Counted from the first letter of the stretch, positions 17,736-28,931 are shown. The stretch: 64,000 bases of DNA from an uncultured Mailhella sp. (GCF_963931295.1 NZ_OZ007001.1:372001-436000), one strand, 5' to 3'. Notes: generated by a model from the letters alone, not told the origin. A program made the numbers and translations.

Positions 17736-18625
17736 CGTTTGCACAAGGCATGCTGTACGGCCTGCATCACTTGCACGACGGGCATTGCGTTTAACGGCGG
17801 GGGTGAATCCCGCCTGCTTATGCCCGTCGGCCGGGCTCCTGACGTCGCCCGGGGCCCCAGTGCGTTGAAAGACGGCATTCCGGCATGCACTCTCCCCCTC
17901 GCCCTTTGCCTCGGGCATATTCTTCCCGTTCACCCTGTCCTGCCGAACCGGCGAAGCCGGGAGGCAGACTCAGGGGGGCGCGGAGGGAATTATTTCTGAC
18001 CTTGCAGCGTCCCAACGACTGCGCAATCCCGTCTGCGCCGGACACGCTGTACGACCTGCGCGACTTGCACGACGGGCATTGCGTTTAACGGCGGGAGTGA
18101 ATCCCGCCTGCTTATGCCCGTCGGCCGGGCTCCTGACGTCGCCCGGGGCCCCAGTGCGTTGAAAGACGGCATTCCGGCATGCACTCTCCCCCTCGCCCTT
18201 TGCCTCGGGCATAATCTTCCCGTTCACCCCGTCCTGCCGAACCGGCGAAGCCGGGAGGCAGAAACAGGGGGGCGCGGGGGGAATTATTTCTGACCTTGCA
18301 GCGTCCCAACGACTGCGCAATCCCGTCTGCGCCGGACACGCTGTACGACCTGCGCGACCTGTACGACGGGCATTGCGTTTAACGGCGGGAGTGAATCCCG
18401 CCTGCTTATGCCCGTCGGCCGGGCTCCTGACGTCGCCCGGGGCCCCAGTGCGTTGAAAGACGGCATTCCGGCATGCACTCTCCCCCTCGCCCTTTGCCTC
18501 GGCCATAATCATCCCGTTCACCCTGTCCTGCCGAACCGGCGAAGCCGGGAGGCAGAATCAGGGGGGCGCGGGGGGAATTATTTCCCCCGCATGCCTTTCC
18601 TGCCTTTCCTGCCTTTTCTGCTGCT
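17736..18625 (+). repeat. Structured intergenic repeat array (three module A units, 294-bp period)
   Basis: Units begin at about 17736, 18030 and 18324, again exactly 294 bp apart. Here the inner hairpin is GGCGGGA-GTGAA-TCCCGCC rather than GCCGGAA-GTGAA-TTCCGGC, and the hairpin near the end is CCGGC-GAA-GCCGG rather than GCAGC-GAA-GCTGC; both arms change together. The array ends with the G-run hairpin and CCTTTCCTGCC units. No gene on the minus strand ends here; a radical SAM gene starts downstream at 18736. Confidence 0.9.
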
Positions 18626-18735
18626 CTGAATAATGAAACGGCGTGTTTTTCGGCGCGAGCTGGACACGGTGGCGAAAAAAGGTATAGTTTGAGTTTTAGT
18701 TTAACTTTTTCCGGGGATTCCCGGCGGGGGAACAT

Positions 18736-19851
18736 ATGGGCGACGAACTGAAGCGGCTGTACATTGAGCCCACGTCGCGGTGCAACTTGCGCTGCGCGAT
18801 GTGCTTTCGCAACAGCTGGATAGGCGAGAGCACGGGGGACATGGACGAGGAGGCGTTCCGCGCGGTGATGGAGCATCTGCCCGCGAGCGTGGACACCATA
18901 TTTTTCGGGGGCATGGGCGAGCCGCTGGCGTATCCGCACATTGTGGACATGGTACGCGCGGCGTCGGCATCGGGCCGCCGGACCGAACTTCTGAGCAACG
19001 GCTCGCTGCTCGACGAAGCGCACGCCGCCGCCCTGCTCGACGCCGGTCTCGACATGCTCTGGCTTTCCGTGGACGGCTTCAAGGAAGAACGCTACGAAAG
19101 CATTCGACGCAACGGACACCTCGCCACGCTCAAGCAGCACATCATGACGTTCAACCAGCTGCGCTTCGCCCTGAACCGCGAAGTGAAGCTCGGGCTGGCC
19201 TTCGTGGTCATGAAGAGCAACGTGCAGGAACTCGCCGATCTGCCCTACTTCGCCAGCTACTACCGCGTAAACGAAGTGAACATTTCCCACGCCATTCCCA
19301 CCGACGAGCACACCGAATCCGAGCTGCTCTACCGCAACGTTATCGGCAGCGACCTCGGCGGCGACAACGTGCCGCCTTCCGCACCGCGCATCCACCTGCC
19401 CCTCATGGACTGGACTCAGCCCGGCGCAGCCCAGGCCGCCGCCGGACTGCTCAGCGCCGGCATGTGCGAAATATTCCTGTCGGGCCAGCGCCTGCACCGC
19501 CCCGCCCGCCGCTGCCGCTTCATCGACGACGGCATCGCCTTCGTGCGGCACGACGGCTTCGTCGCTCCCTGCATGTCGCTGCTGCGCACCTCCCGCCTCT
19601 ACTGGGGCGGCAAAACCCGCGTCAATCAGCACCACTTCTTCGGCAATGTCCGCGACACCCCCCTCGACACGATCTGGAACTCCCCGGACTACGCCGCCTT
19701 CCGAAGCAAAGTACGCAACTTCGAGTTCTCCCCCTGCTGCCGCTGCTCCCAGTGCGACAACTGGGAAAACTCCCTCCCCGACTGCTACGGCAATAATACC
19801 CCTACCTGCGGCGCCTGCCTCTGGTCCGAAGGCATCATCTCCTGCCCGTAA
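18736..19851 (+). CDS. Radical SAM/SPASM protein, possible tungsten-enzyme maturase
   Basis: The 371-residue protein has the radical SAM cluster motif CNLRCAMC (about 16-23), the GGMGEPL motif, and SNGSLL. The C-terminal third is Cys-rich: CRFIDDG, PCMSLLR, CCRCSQCDNWENS and PTCGACLWSEG fit a SPASM-type domain holding extra iron-sulfur clusters. The ending CGACLWSEGIISCP recalls, from memory, maturases linked with tungsten-dependent aldehyde oxidoreductases. No such oxidoreductase lies in the window, so the role is open; peptide modification is the alternative. The TAA stop runs directly into a structured repeat (TAAAGGCAG). Confidence 0.85.
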   Translation: MGDELKRLYIEPTSRCNLRCAMCFRNSWIGESTGDMDEEAFRAVMEHLPASVDTIFFGGMGEPLAYPHIVDMVRAASASGRRTELLSNGSLLDEAHAAALLDAGLDMLWLSVDGFKEERYESIRRNGHLATLKQHIMTFNQLRFALNREVKLGLAFVVMKSNVQELADLPYFASYYRVNEVNISHAIPTDEHTESELLYRNVIGSDLGGDNVPPSAPRIHLPLMDWTQPGAAQAAAGLLSAGMCEIFLSGQRLHRPARRCRFIDDGIAFVRHDGFVAPCMSLLRTSRLYWGGKTRVNQHHFFGNVRDTPLDTIWNSPDYAAFRSKVRNFEFSPCCRCSQCDNWENSLPDCYGNNTPTCGACLWSEGIISCP

Positions 19852-20050
19852 AGGCAGAAAAGGCAGGAAGAGAGGAAAGACAGGAAAGACATGCGGGGGA
19901 AATAATTCCCCCCGCGCCCCCCTGATTCTGCCTCCCGGCTTCGCCGGTTCGGCAGGACAGGGTGAACGGAAGATTATGCCCGGAGCGAAGGACAAAAGGG
20001 GAAGAGCAGGCCGGAAGGAAGTCTCTCAATACCCGGGGCCAGCACGTCAA
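19849..20050 (-). repeat. Structured intergenic repeat, truncated module A (reverse orientation)
   Basis: The element begins within the stop codon of the radical SAM gene as TAAAGGCAG, continues AAAAGGCAGGAAGAGAGG, then the G-run/AATAATT/C-run hairpin, CTGCCTCCCGGCTTCGCCGG with its pair, and AGTCTCTCAATACCCGGGGC, where the similarity fades. Only the shared end and about half of module A are present. Confidence 0.85.
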
Positions 20051-20097
20051 AAAACACTTTCCGGTTTACTTTCACGCTCCTCGACATTCCCTCCCAC

Positions 20098-20420
20098 AAC
20101 TATCTGGAAATCCTATCCTTTAACACGACTGTCCGGCACAGGCCGGACAGGAGTCGGCCACCGCAGGTGGGTCCGACAGGACACACCTGCACTGAGTCCG
20201 CAGCCCGAATCGCGCACGCCAAGCGCCCCCTCGCTGTCCCAGCCTTTCCGAACCACCACCCATTTTCGGCAACTCGCCCTGCCTTCCCGCCAGCGCCCGC
20301 CGAGGGCGCAGCCGTCGGCGGAATCAGGGGGGGACCGGGGGGGATTATCTCCCCCGGCGGGCCCGGGGCAGCGCCCCGAGGGCTCCGGCTTGTCACTCTT
20401 CCTCTCAATCCTGCCTTTCC
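20098..20420 (+). repeat. Structured intergenic repeat, module B
   Basis: It holds the hairpins CTGTCCGGCACAGGCCGGAC, CAGGTGGGTCCGACAGGACA, and GCCGAGGGCGCAGCC / GTCGGCGG. The end is unusual: the final hairpin has GGGGGGGATTATCTCCCCC and is followed by a second GC-rich hairpin (GGGCCCGGGGCAGCGCCCCG region). It lies upstream of the typA promoter rather than at a gene end. Confidence 0.85.
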
Positions 20421-20459
20421 GGATGCATTTCCGCCCGGCGGGGCAGGTGTGAGGGAGGG

Positions 20460-20488
20460 TTGCAATCTCTGCTTCCTTTCTTTATACT
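20460..20488 (+). promoter_or_regulatory. Probable sigma-70 promoter of typA
   Basis: TTGCAA (20460-20465) and TATACT (20483-20488) are separated by exactly 17 bp. The start of transcription would be near 20495, leaving a leader of about 185 nt before typA. Confidence 0.65.
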
Positions 20489-20681
20489 TCGCTGTTTCAA
20501 AGAGTACATCATCCGTCCGGGGCGGCTTCGAGAAGGGAGCGGCTCCGGGCAGGTTTTCCGCCGCCGCCCGGCAGGGTTTCGGCGTCGGGCTGCGCGTGCG
20601 CGCGGGTCGGCGTTCGGAGGAGTCGGCGCAGTCCGCGCGAAGGCAACTTTTTTCAAACCAAGTCAAAGAAGGAATGCGAAC

Positions 20682-22517
20682 GTGAGTTCTCTCGCCCGTA
20701 ACGAATCTCTCCGCAATATCGCCATCATTGCCCACGTCGACCACGGCAAGACCACCCTGGTGGACGGTCTCTTCAAGCAGAGCGGCATGTTCCGCGCCGA
20801 TCAGGTGGTCGACGACCGCCTCATGGACAGCATGGAACTCGAACGTGAACGCGGCATCACCATTTCCGCCAAAAACTGCGCCGTGGGCTGGAAAGGCGTT
20901 CGCATCAACATCCTCGACACCCCCGGCCACGCCGACTTCGGCGGCGAAGTCGAACGCGCCCTCTCCATGGTTGACGGCGTGATCCTCCTCGTGGACGCTG
21001 CGGAAGGTCCCCTTCCCCAGACCCGCTTCGTGCTGCGCAAGGCCCTCGGTCTCTCTCTGCCCGTGATCGTGGTGCTCAACAAGATCGACAGAAAGGACGC
21101 CCGTCCCGCCGAAGTGCTCAACGAAGTCTATGACCTCTTCATCGACCTCGACGCCAACGAAAGTCAGCTCGAATTCCCCGTGCTCTACGCCATCGGCCGC
21201 GACGCCGTGGCCATGAACAGCCTGAACGACGAGCGCAAGGATCTTTCGCCCCTGTTCGACGCCATTCTCAAGTACATTCCCGCTCCCACGTACGATCCCG
21301 AAATGCCCTTCCACATGCTGGTGGCCGACCTCGACTATTCCGACTATCTGGGCCGTCTGGCCGTGGGCCGCATCCGCAACGGCCACGCCCACACCAAGGA
21401 CGCCCTCGTGTGCATCGGCGAAAACGGCACTCCCCGTCCGCTGCGCGCCACGCGCTTCCAGGTGTACAAGGGCAAAAGCCTCGTCGATGTGGATGAAGTC
21501 GATGCCGGCGACATCGTGGTCATGGCGGGCATCGAAGATGTGACCATCGGCGACACCATCTGCACCGCCGCCGATCCTTCTCCGCTGCCCCGCATCAAGG
21601 TGGACGACCCCACCGTGTCCATGCGCTTCGGCATCAACACCTCGCCCCTCGCCGGCCGCGACGGCAAGCTCGTGCAGGCCCGTAAAATCCGTGAACGCCT
21701 CGATCGCGAAGCCCTGCGCAACGTGTCCATCCGCGTGGAAGACACCGAAGATCGCGACGCCTTCCTCGTGAAGGGCCGCGGCGAATTCCAGATGGCCATC
21801 ATCGTGGAAACCATGCGCCGCGAAGGATTCGAGCTCACCGTGGGCCGCCCCGAAGTCATCTTCAAGGAAATCGACGGCCAGAAGTACGAACCCATCGAAG
21901 AAGTCTCCATCGACTGCGACGAAATCTACATGGGCGTGGTCACCGAAAAGCTGAACTTCCGCAAGGGCCGCATGACCAACTGCATCAACAACGGCACCGG
22001 CCGCGTGCGCCTCACCTTCTCCGTGCCCGCCCGCGGACTCATCGGATACCGCGACGAATTCCTCACCGACACCAAGGGCACCGGCATTCTCAACTCCGAC
22101 TTCAGCGGCTACGAACCCTATCGCGGCGACTTCCTCACCCGCATGACCGGTTCCCTCATCGCCGACCGTCCCGGCAACGCCGTGGCCTATGCCCTCTTCA
22201 ACCTCGAACCCCGCGGCAGACTCTTCGTCGTGCCCGGCGATCCGGTGTACGAAGGCATGGTTGTGGGCGAACACAGCCGCGACAACGACATCGACGTCAA
22301 CGTCACCAAGGAAAAGAAGCTCACCAACCTCCGCGCCGCCGGCCACGATGAAAACATCATCCTCACCCCCGTGCGCCCCATGTCCCTCGAACAGTGCCTC
22401 AACTTCATGCGCGAAGACGAAGTGCTCGAAGTGACGCCTCATTCCCTGCGTCTGCGCAAGGCCGTGCTCTCCTGCGCCGAACGCTACCGCATGGGCGGCG
22501 GCCGCAAACGCGTGTAA
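20682..22517 (+). CDS. typA: Ribosome-associated GTPase TypA/BipA
   Basis: The 611-residue translational GTPase acts on the 70S ribosome and aids 50S assembly and growth under stress. It has G1 AHVDHGKT, the switch region ERERGITI, G3 DTPGHADFG, and G4 NKID, followed by EF-G-like domains and the TypA-specific C-terminal domain (about 480-611). I chose the GTG at 20682 because the product then starts [20 protein letters not shown], matching the family, and an AAGGAA site lies before it; the frame stays open upstream by chance. It is monocistronic, with its own promoter and terminator. Confidence 0.96.
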   Translation: MSSLARNESLRNIAIIAHVDHGKTTLVDGLFKQSGMFRADQVVDDRLMDSMELERERGITISAKNCAVGWKGVRINILDTPGHADFGGEVERALSMVDGVILLVDAAEGPLPQTRFVLRKALGLSLPVIVVLNKIDRKDARPAEVLNEVYDLFIDLDANESQLEFPVLYAIGRDAVAMNSLNDERKDLSPLFDAILKYIPAPTYDPEMPFHMLVADLDYSDYLGRLAVGRIRNGHAHTKDALVCIGENGTPRPLRATRFQVYKGKSLVDVDEVDAGDIVVMAGIEDVTIGDTICTAADPSPLPRIKVDDPTVSMRFGINTSPLAGRDGKLVQARKIRERLDREALRNVSIRVEDTEDRDAFLVKGRGEFQMAIIVETMRREGFELTVGRPEVIFKEIDGQKYEPIEEVSIDCDEIYMGVVTEKLNFRKGRMTNCINNGTGRVRLTFSVPARGLIGYRDEFLTDTKGTGILNSDFSGYEPYRGDFLTRMTGSLIADRPGNAVAYALFNLEPRGRLFVVPGDPVYEGMVVGEHSRDNDIDVNVTKEKKLTNLRAAGHDENIILTPVRPMSLEQCLNFMREDEVLEVTPHSLRLRKAVLSCAERYRMGGGRKRV

Positions 22518-22528
22518 CTGATTCCTGA

Positions 22529-22562
22529 AAGGCCCTCGGCTTCTGTCCGCAGGGCCTTTTTT
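22529..22562 (+). terminator. Rho-independent terminator of typA
   Basis: AAGGCCCT pairs with AGGGCCTT around a 14-base loop, followed by T residues. It starts about 11 bp after the typA stop codon. Confidence 0.85.
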
Positions 22563-22672
22563 GCAGGCTCGAGCAGCCCCCCCCCTGCGACTTCCGACTC
22601 CGCTCAGAACGCGCCGCCGACGAACCGGGCCTCACCTCAACCGGAACTTTGCTCCGCTCTCGAGGAGTCGTT

Positions 22673-23878
22673 ATGAAAACATCCGGTCGCCGTTCGCTCA
22701 TCTTTCTCATCTACCTGCTCGCGTTCATATGCGCCATAGGCAATCCCGTGGCCGTGCCGAGCCTGCCTTTCATCATGCGCGACTTTGCGCTCAGCCCCAT
22801 TGAAATGGGCATGGTCATTTCCATGTTCGCCCTGCCCGGAGTATGCGTTATTCCGCTTTACGGCGTGCTCAGCGACCGCATAGGTCGTCGCCCCATGCTG
22901 CTTGCCGGACTCATCATCTGCGTGGCGGGTTCCCTGCTCTGCTGGGCCGCCCCAAACTTCGGCTGGCTGCTCGTGGGCCGCGCGCTTCAGGGCCTCTCCA
23001 TCACCCCGCTCGAAGCCATGTGCAATACCCTCGTGAGCGATCTCTTTCAGGGCGAGGACCGCATGCGCTTCGTCACCAAGGCCACGGCCATGCAGTATTT
23101 CAGCATTGCCATCACACCCATCATCGTTACCTGGATACTCAGTTTCGGCACCTGGCGCACAGGTTTTCTCTTCGCCGTCATTCTCGGCGCTGCGGCGCTT
23201 ATCGTCAGTCTGCCCATCGGAGTTCCGCAGTCGCCCTCCAAAGGCGTCAGCTTCAGGGAGTACGGCAGCCATCTGCTCACGCTGCTCACCTCGGGCCGCG
23301 TGCTTTCCCTGTTTTCCGTGCGCATTGGTTCGGCGCTGGTCATTTTCGGGGCCGTGTATCCGCATCTTTCCCTGCTCGTGGACAAGAGCTACCACCTTTC
23401 TCCCGATCTTGCGGGGGTGCTCTTCTCCCTGTACGCCGTGGGCATGTTCGTGGGCGCCATGTCCACCCAGTGGGGCATGAGGCATCTTGCCGCCCGCACG
23501 ATAGGCCTTGTCGGCGGCCTCGAACTGTGCCTCTCCATGCTGCTCCTGCTCTTCGGCTCCGGCCTCGTCGAAGCCGTGCCCGCCCTCTTTTTCGTGGGAC
23601 TCGGCACCGGCACGCTCAATTCCTGCTGCGCCGGACACGTTTCCCTCACCGCCACGCCCGATACCCGCGGATCCATCATGTCCGCGTACTCCACCATGTT
23701 CCGGCTGGGACAGACCTTCGCCCCCATCCTCTTCGGCCTCTGCTATCAGTACGGCGGCTTCACCGGCGTGTTCGGCGCGGGACTCATCACCTCGCTGCTC
23801 GTCACCGCAGTCGCGCCCCTCTCCTTCGCCTATGCCGACCGCATGGAACATCAGCACGGCGATCTGCACCATACCTGA
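22673..23878 (+). CDS. Major facilitator superfamily transporter
   Basis: The 401-residue protein has about twelve hydrophobic segments. The loop between segments 2 and 3 reads GVLSDRIGRRPMLL, the MFS motif A (G-x-L-x-D-R-x-G-R-R), and GRALQGLSITPLEAM follows in the next segment. This form resembles drug/metabolite efflux members of the DHA group (Bcr/CflA or tetracycline-efflux style); substrate unknown. The ATG at 22673 has a GAGGAG Shine-Dalgarno at good spacing and is preferred over one 24 bases upstream. It stands alone between typA and a repeat array. Confidence 0.9.
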   Translation: MKTSGRRSLIFLIYLLAFICAIGNPVAVPSLPFIMRDFALSPIEMGMVISMFALPGVCVIPLYGVLSDRIGRRPMLLAGLIICVAGSLLCWAAPNFGWLLVGRALQGLSITPLEAMCNTLVSDLFQGEDRMRFVTKATAMQYFSIAITPIIVTWILSFGTWRTGFLFAVILGAAALIVSLPIGVPQSPSKGVSFREYGSHLLTLLTSGRVLSLFSVRIGSALVIFGAVYPHLSLLVDKSYHLSPDLAGVLFSLYAVGMFVGAMSTQWGMRHLAARTIGLVGGLELCLSMLLLLFGSGLVEAVPALFFVGLGTGTLNSCCAGHVSLTATPDTRGSIMSAYSTMFRLGQTFAPILFGLCYQYGGFTGVFGAGLITSLLVTAVAPLSFAYADRMEHQHGDLHHT

Positions 23879-23949
23879 TTCCGCACGGAATGAGCAACGC
23901 CGTGGCCCTCCGGCTCCGGATACAACGCCCTGAATAACTATTTCCGACC

Positions 23950-24570
23950 TTTCAGACCTTCGACGAACACGCAGCCCCGTTTGCGCAAGACACGCTGTAC
24001 GGCCTGCATCACTTGCACGACGGGCATTGCGTTTAACGGCGGGAGTGAATCCCGCCTACTTATGCCCGTCGGCCGGGCTCCTGACGTCGCCCGGGGCCCC
24101 CGAGCGTTGAGAGACGGCCTTCCGGCATGCCTCCCCCCCTTCGCCCTTGCTCAGCGCATACCGTTCACCCTGTCCTGCCGAACCGGCGAAGCCGGGAGGC
24201 AGAATCAGGGGGGCGCGGGGGGAATTATTTCTAACTTTGCAAAGCTCCGACGAACACGCAGCCCCGTTTGCGCAAGACACGCTGTACGGCCTGCATCACT
24301 TGCACGACGGGCATTGCGTTTCACGGCGGGAGTGAATCCCGCCTACTTATGCCCGTCGGCCGGGCTCCTGACGACGCCCGGGGCCCCCGAGCGTTGAAAA
24401 AAACGCCTTCCGGCCTCCACTCTACCCCTCGCCCCTGGCCTCGGCCATAATCTTCCCGTTCACCCTGTCCTGCCGAACCGGCGAAGCCGGGAGGCAGAAT
24501 CAGGGGGGCGCGGGGGGAATTATTTCCCCCGCATGCCTTTTCTGCCTTTCCTCTCTTCCTGCCTTTCCTG
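23950..24570 (+). repeat. Structured intergenic repeat array (two module A units)
   Basis: Units begin at about 23978 and 24265, 287 bp apart; the first has a small deletion (TTGCTCAGCGCATACCG region). The inner hairpin is the GGCGGGA-GTGAA-TCCCGCC form and the end hairpin is CCGGC-GAA-GCCGG. The pyrimidine tract (TCCTGCCTTTCCTG) ends directly at the stop codon (TAG, 24573-24571) of the penicillin-binding protein gene. Confidence 0.9.
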
Positions 24571-26385
24571 CTACTTGCGTTTAGCGGGTTTGGCGTCGGG
24601 TTCCGGGGGGAAGAGGATGTTGTAAACGGCCTTGGTGACGGGGCCTGCCACGGCGCCGCCGCCGCCGCCGTGTTCGATCATGGTGACGACGACGACGCGT
24701 TTGCCGTCCTTTTCGCCCCAGGAGCCTATCCAGGCGTGGTCGCGCTGGCGGAATTCCATTTCCGCGGTCTTCACACGGCGGTCGCCCTGCATCTTGATTT
24801 TGACCACCTGCGCGGTACCCGTTTTGCCGCCTATGGTCATATCCTTTCTTTTCAGCACCTTGGCGGTCGCGCCCGGGGCTTCCACGGTCTGCACCATGGC
24901 TTTTTTGATCCATTCGCGGTGAGCGTCGGAGATGGGCGTCTTGCCCGTGACCTCGCGGGGAGCGTCGGCAATGAGCTGGGGCTTGAGAAGATAGCCGCCG
25001 TTGATGATGGACGAAAGAAACACGGCGGTCTGGAGCGGGGTCACGAGCACATGGCCCTGCCCGATGGACGCGTTCACCGTATCGCCCTGCTGCCAGGCTT
25101 CGCCGAAGCGGCGCTTCTTCCAGTCGCGGGAAGGCACAAGGCCCGTGGTCTCGTAGGGCAGATCTATGCCGGTTTCGCGGCCGTAGCCGCAGGCGCGGGC
25201 AAAGGCTTCCATGTTGTTGATGCCCAGCTTCACCGCCATGCTGTAGAAATACACGTCGCAGGAATAGATGAGCGAATGCTCCATGTCCACGGCTCCGTGC
25301 CCGCCGCGCCGCCAGCAGCGGAACGTATGATTGCCGAGGGTGAACTGTCCGGGACAGAACACCTTTTCCTGCGGAGACACGCCGTGCTCAAGCAGCATGC
25401 CCACCATCATGAGCTTCCACACCGATCCCGCAGGATAGGCGCTCTGGATGGCACGGTTCTGGAGCGGAAAACGCGGATCGCTGCGCAGAGCGTTCCAGTC
25501 GCGCGCCGAAAGCCCGCCGATGAAGATATTGTTGTCGTAGGCAGGACGCGTCACCAGCGCGAGCAGCTTGCCGGAATCGGGATCCATGACCACCACGCTG
25601 CCCGAATAGTCGCCCATCGCCTCCATGACCGCGTGCTGAAGCCGCGAGTCGATGGACAACGTCACGTTCTGCCCCATGTGCGGCGATTCGATGAGCGTAC
25701 GGCTCAGCGGCCTGCCGAGCACGTCCACTTCCAGCCGGTACAAACCTTTTTGTCCGCGCAGACGCCGTTCCAGCACGCTTTCGAGGCCCTGACGCCCCAC
25801 CATGTCGCCGAGCGAGAGGTCGGGATCTTCGGCGAGTTCCTTTTCGCTGGCTTCGGCCACGTAGCCCAGAATGTGCGAAAACGCCTCCCCTTCCGGGTAG
25901 TAGCGCCGAGAATGCGTCACCACGCGCAGACCGGGCCACTTGTAAAGTTCGGCCTCAATGGGCGCCACCTGCTCGAAAGGCATGTCGGTGAGCAGCAGGA
26001 TGGGGTCAAAACTGCGGCCCTTGCTGCGATCCTGCTCATAGCGCGCGTGAAGACGATCGAGCGGCACGCCGGTCCAGGCGCTCACCTGCGCAAGCGCCGC
26101 CGAAATGTCCGGACAGTATTCCCGCACAAGCGCCAGTCCGTACGCCGTGCGGTTTTCCGCCACCAGCTCGCCCGACGCATCATAAATTTCGCCGCGCGGC
26201 GCAAAAATACGTTCGTCGCGCAGGCGGTTTTCCTGCGCCATGCGCACGTAATCCGCGCCGCGGTGTATCTGCAGATACCAGAAGCGCGCGCAGAACAGCG
26301 CAAACAGCAGCACTATGCAGCACTGGAGAAGCAGAAGTCCGCTTTTCGGCGGCTGATATTCATCGTTGCCGGTTTCTATCTTCAT
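24571..26385 (-). CDS. mrdA: Penicillin-binding protein 2 (elongasome transpeptidase)
   Basis: The 604-residue class B penicillin-binding protein cross-links peptidoglycan during cell elongation, together with the MreBCD proteins encoded upstream. One transmembrane helix (about 15-38) anchors it, with the remainder in the periplasm. The dimerisation/pedestal region (NRLRDERIFAPRGEIYDASG) comes first, then the transpeptidase domain with SVWK, where the catalytic serine is residue 321, and KTG in TIGGKTGTAQ. Its start lies inside mreD (26-bp overlap). rodA would normally follow but is not in the window; a structured repeat abuts the stop codon instead. Confidence 0.94.
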   Translation of the reverse strand: MKIETGNDEYQPPKSGLLLLQCCIVLLFALFCARFWYLQIHRGADYVRMAQENRLRDERIFAPRGEIYDASGELVAENRTAYGLALVREYCPDISAALAQVSAWTGVPLDRLHARYEQDRSKGRSFDPILLLTDMPFEQVAPIEAELYKWPGLRVVTHSRRYYPEGEAFSHILGYVAEASEKELAEDPDLSLGDMVGRQGLESVLERRLRGQKGLYRLEVDVLGRPLSRTLIESPHMGQNVTLSIDSRLQHAVMEAMGDYSGSVVVMDPDSGKLLALVTRPAYDNNIFIGGLSARDWNALRSDPRFPLQNRAIQSAYPAGSVWKLMMVGMLLEHGVSPQEKVFCPGQFTLGNHTFRCWRRGGHGAVDMEHSLIYSCDVYFYSMAVKLGINNMEAFARACGYGRETGIDLPYETTGLVPSRDWKKRRFGEAWQQGDTVNASIGQGHVLVTPLQTAVFLSSIINGGYLLKPQLIADAPREVTGKTPISDAHREWIKKAMVQTVEAPGATAKVLKRKDMTIGGKTGTAQVVKIKMQGDRRVKTAEMEFRQRDHAWIGSWGEKDGKRVVVVTMIEHGGGGGAVAGPVTKAVYNILFPPEPDAKPAKRK

Positions 26386-26836
26386 GGATCACCTTGCGGC
26401 GCAGCGCCGCGGCCACCCACCACACCCACGGCGTGAACAGCGCCTGAAACAGGCATTCGTCCAGAAGCAGCGAGGGATTCCACGGGATGTCCTGAAGCGC
26501 GGAAAGCGTGGCGAAAATCAGATAATGCGCGCAGGAAAGCAGTATGCCGAACAGCGCCACAAACAAAAAGCCCGTGCCCTGAAGCAGGCCGCAGCCCACA
26601 TGAAACACGATGGCCGCCAGCGCGTACCACAAAAGCGTGCCGCCGAAAGCCATGCTTCCCATGCCTTCCTGAAGCAGCACGAAAAACGCGCCCACGGCCA
26701 GAACCTGCGGAAAATTCCGCTCCTGAAGCGCCAGAATGAAGCCCGGCAGCAGGAAATCAAGACCGGGCAGCAGGGCCTGAAGCGCAACGCCTATGAACGC
26801 ATAGCAGAGCCACCAGCCGGCGCTCGCCCAGCTCAT
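26360..26836 (-). CDS. mreD: Rod-shape-determining membrane protein MreD
   Basis: The 158-residue protein has about five hydrophobic segments and little else, as expected for MreD, an inner-membrane part of the elongation complex. Primary sequence alone would be weak evidence. Its position between mreC (4-bp overlap with the upstream stop) and mrdA (26-bp overlap) makes the call firm. The segment LLLDECLFQALFTPWVWWV near the end is similar in style to MreD C-termini. Confidence 0.88.
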   Translation of the reverse strand: MSWASAGWWLCYAFIGVALQALLPGLDFLLPGFILALQERNFPQVLAVGAFFVLLQEGMGSMAFGGTLLWYALAAIVFHVGCGLLQGTGFLFVALFGILLSCAHYLIFATLSALQDIPWNPSLLLDECLFQALFTPWVWWVAAALRRKVIHEDRNRQR

Positions 26837-27756
26837 TGAGCGCCTCCCGCTTCGGGAGCCGGTTCCTCGGGCTTTTCCAGCACCGGCGTGCGGCGGGTAT
26901 AGACGGCGTCGCTCTCGGGCGTGATGGAATCGGCAGGCCGCTGAAGCAGAAACACTTCCTCAAGACTGTGGAAATCCACGAGAGGTTCGGCCTGAATTTC
27001 GAGCACCGACGCCCCGGAACGCGACGCCCCGCCCGTGGATATGGCCGTCACGCGGGCCACGGGAATGCCCTTGGGATAGCAGGAATCCACGCCGGAGGTG
27101 ACCAGCAGCTCGCCCACGCGCACGGGAGCGTTCTGCCGCACGAAACGAAGTTCGAGAGGCAGTCCGGGGCCGCCGCCCGAAAGTATGCCCTGCACGCGCC
27201 CCTCGGACGTGATGACCGCCACGCGCGAGCCGGTATCGGTGAGAAGCAGCGCCACGGAGGTGCTGGGGCCCGCCTTGAGCACGCGGCCCACCACGCCCGC
27301 CCAGGACGTGACCGGCGTGCCCGGCGCGGCTCCGCTCATGTAGCCGCTCGAAAGCATGATGGTGGAAAGCGCCGCATTGGGGCCCATGCGCCAGGCCAGC
27401 ACGCGGCTTGCGCGCGCAGGCCACGACGCCGGATACTCAAGATGCATGAGCCGACGCAGACGTTCGAGTTCGGCGCGTTCCTCGCGGGTTCCGGCGAGGC
27501 GCTGTTCGAGAATGCGGAGCCGTTCGCGCAGCTCGTCGTTCTGACGGCGCACGTCGCGCAGATCGACGTAGCTGTTCCACACGTCGGAGAGGGAATCCTC
27601 AATGCTGTCGAGGCCGCGCATGATGCCCCCGGTGAATTCGAGTCCCACGGCGGCGCACAGCCTGTCCCACTGTCCGGTGCGCTGGTTCCAGGTGTAGATG
27701 CCCAGAAAAAGCAGCAGCGTGCAGATGATGAGAAGAATGATGCGTCGGGGCAGCAA
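26833..27756 (-). CDS. mreC: Rod-shape-determining protein MreC
   Basis: The 307-residue bitopic protein has one N-terminal membrane helix (ILLIICTLLLFLGIYTW), a periplasmic coiled coil (about 65-105, rich in Arg/Glu/Leu, e.g. LRERLRILEQRLAGTREERA), and the beta-barrel pair typical of MreC. It bridges MreB filaments to the periplasmic synthases. The C-terminal 30 residues are Pro/Glu/Ala-rich. It starts 64 bp after mreB and overlaps mreD by 4 bp. Confidence 0.93.
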   Translation of the reverse strand: MLPRRIILLIICTLLLFLGIYTWNQRTGQWDRLCAAVGLEFTGGIMRGLDSIEDSLSDVWNSYVDLRDVRRQNDELRERLRILEQRLAGTREERAELERLRRLMHLEYPASWPARASRVLAWRMGPNAALSTIMLSSGYMSGAAPGTPVTSWAGVVGRVLKAGPSTSVALLLTDTGSRVAVITSEGRVQGILSGGGPGLPLELRFVRQNAPVRVGELLVTSGVDSCYPKGIPVARVTAISTGGASRSGASVLEIQAEPLVDFHSLEEVFLLQRPADSITPESDAVYTRRTPVLEKPEEPAPEAGGAQ

Positions 27757-27820
27757 GGCGGGGCGACTCCTGCGTTGGGCATGAAATCCCTCCCCCGGTC
27801 GGCAGGGGAGGGATCAAGAG

Positions 27821-28931
<1,111 letters not shown>

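Noticed and set aside
17970..18521. Frames of 60-180 codons inside the repeat arrays (for example repeated MHAGMPSFNALGPRATSGAR)
   Set aside because: They repeat because the DNA repeats. Frames differ between copies through indels, and the conserved features are hairpins with compensating changes, not amino-acid patterns.
18586..18620. GGCAGGAAA tandem units as a CRISPR or VNTR of coding type
   Set aside because: Units are only 8-10 bp, without spacers, and always join the same hairpin; they are part of the repeat element's terminus.
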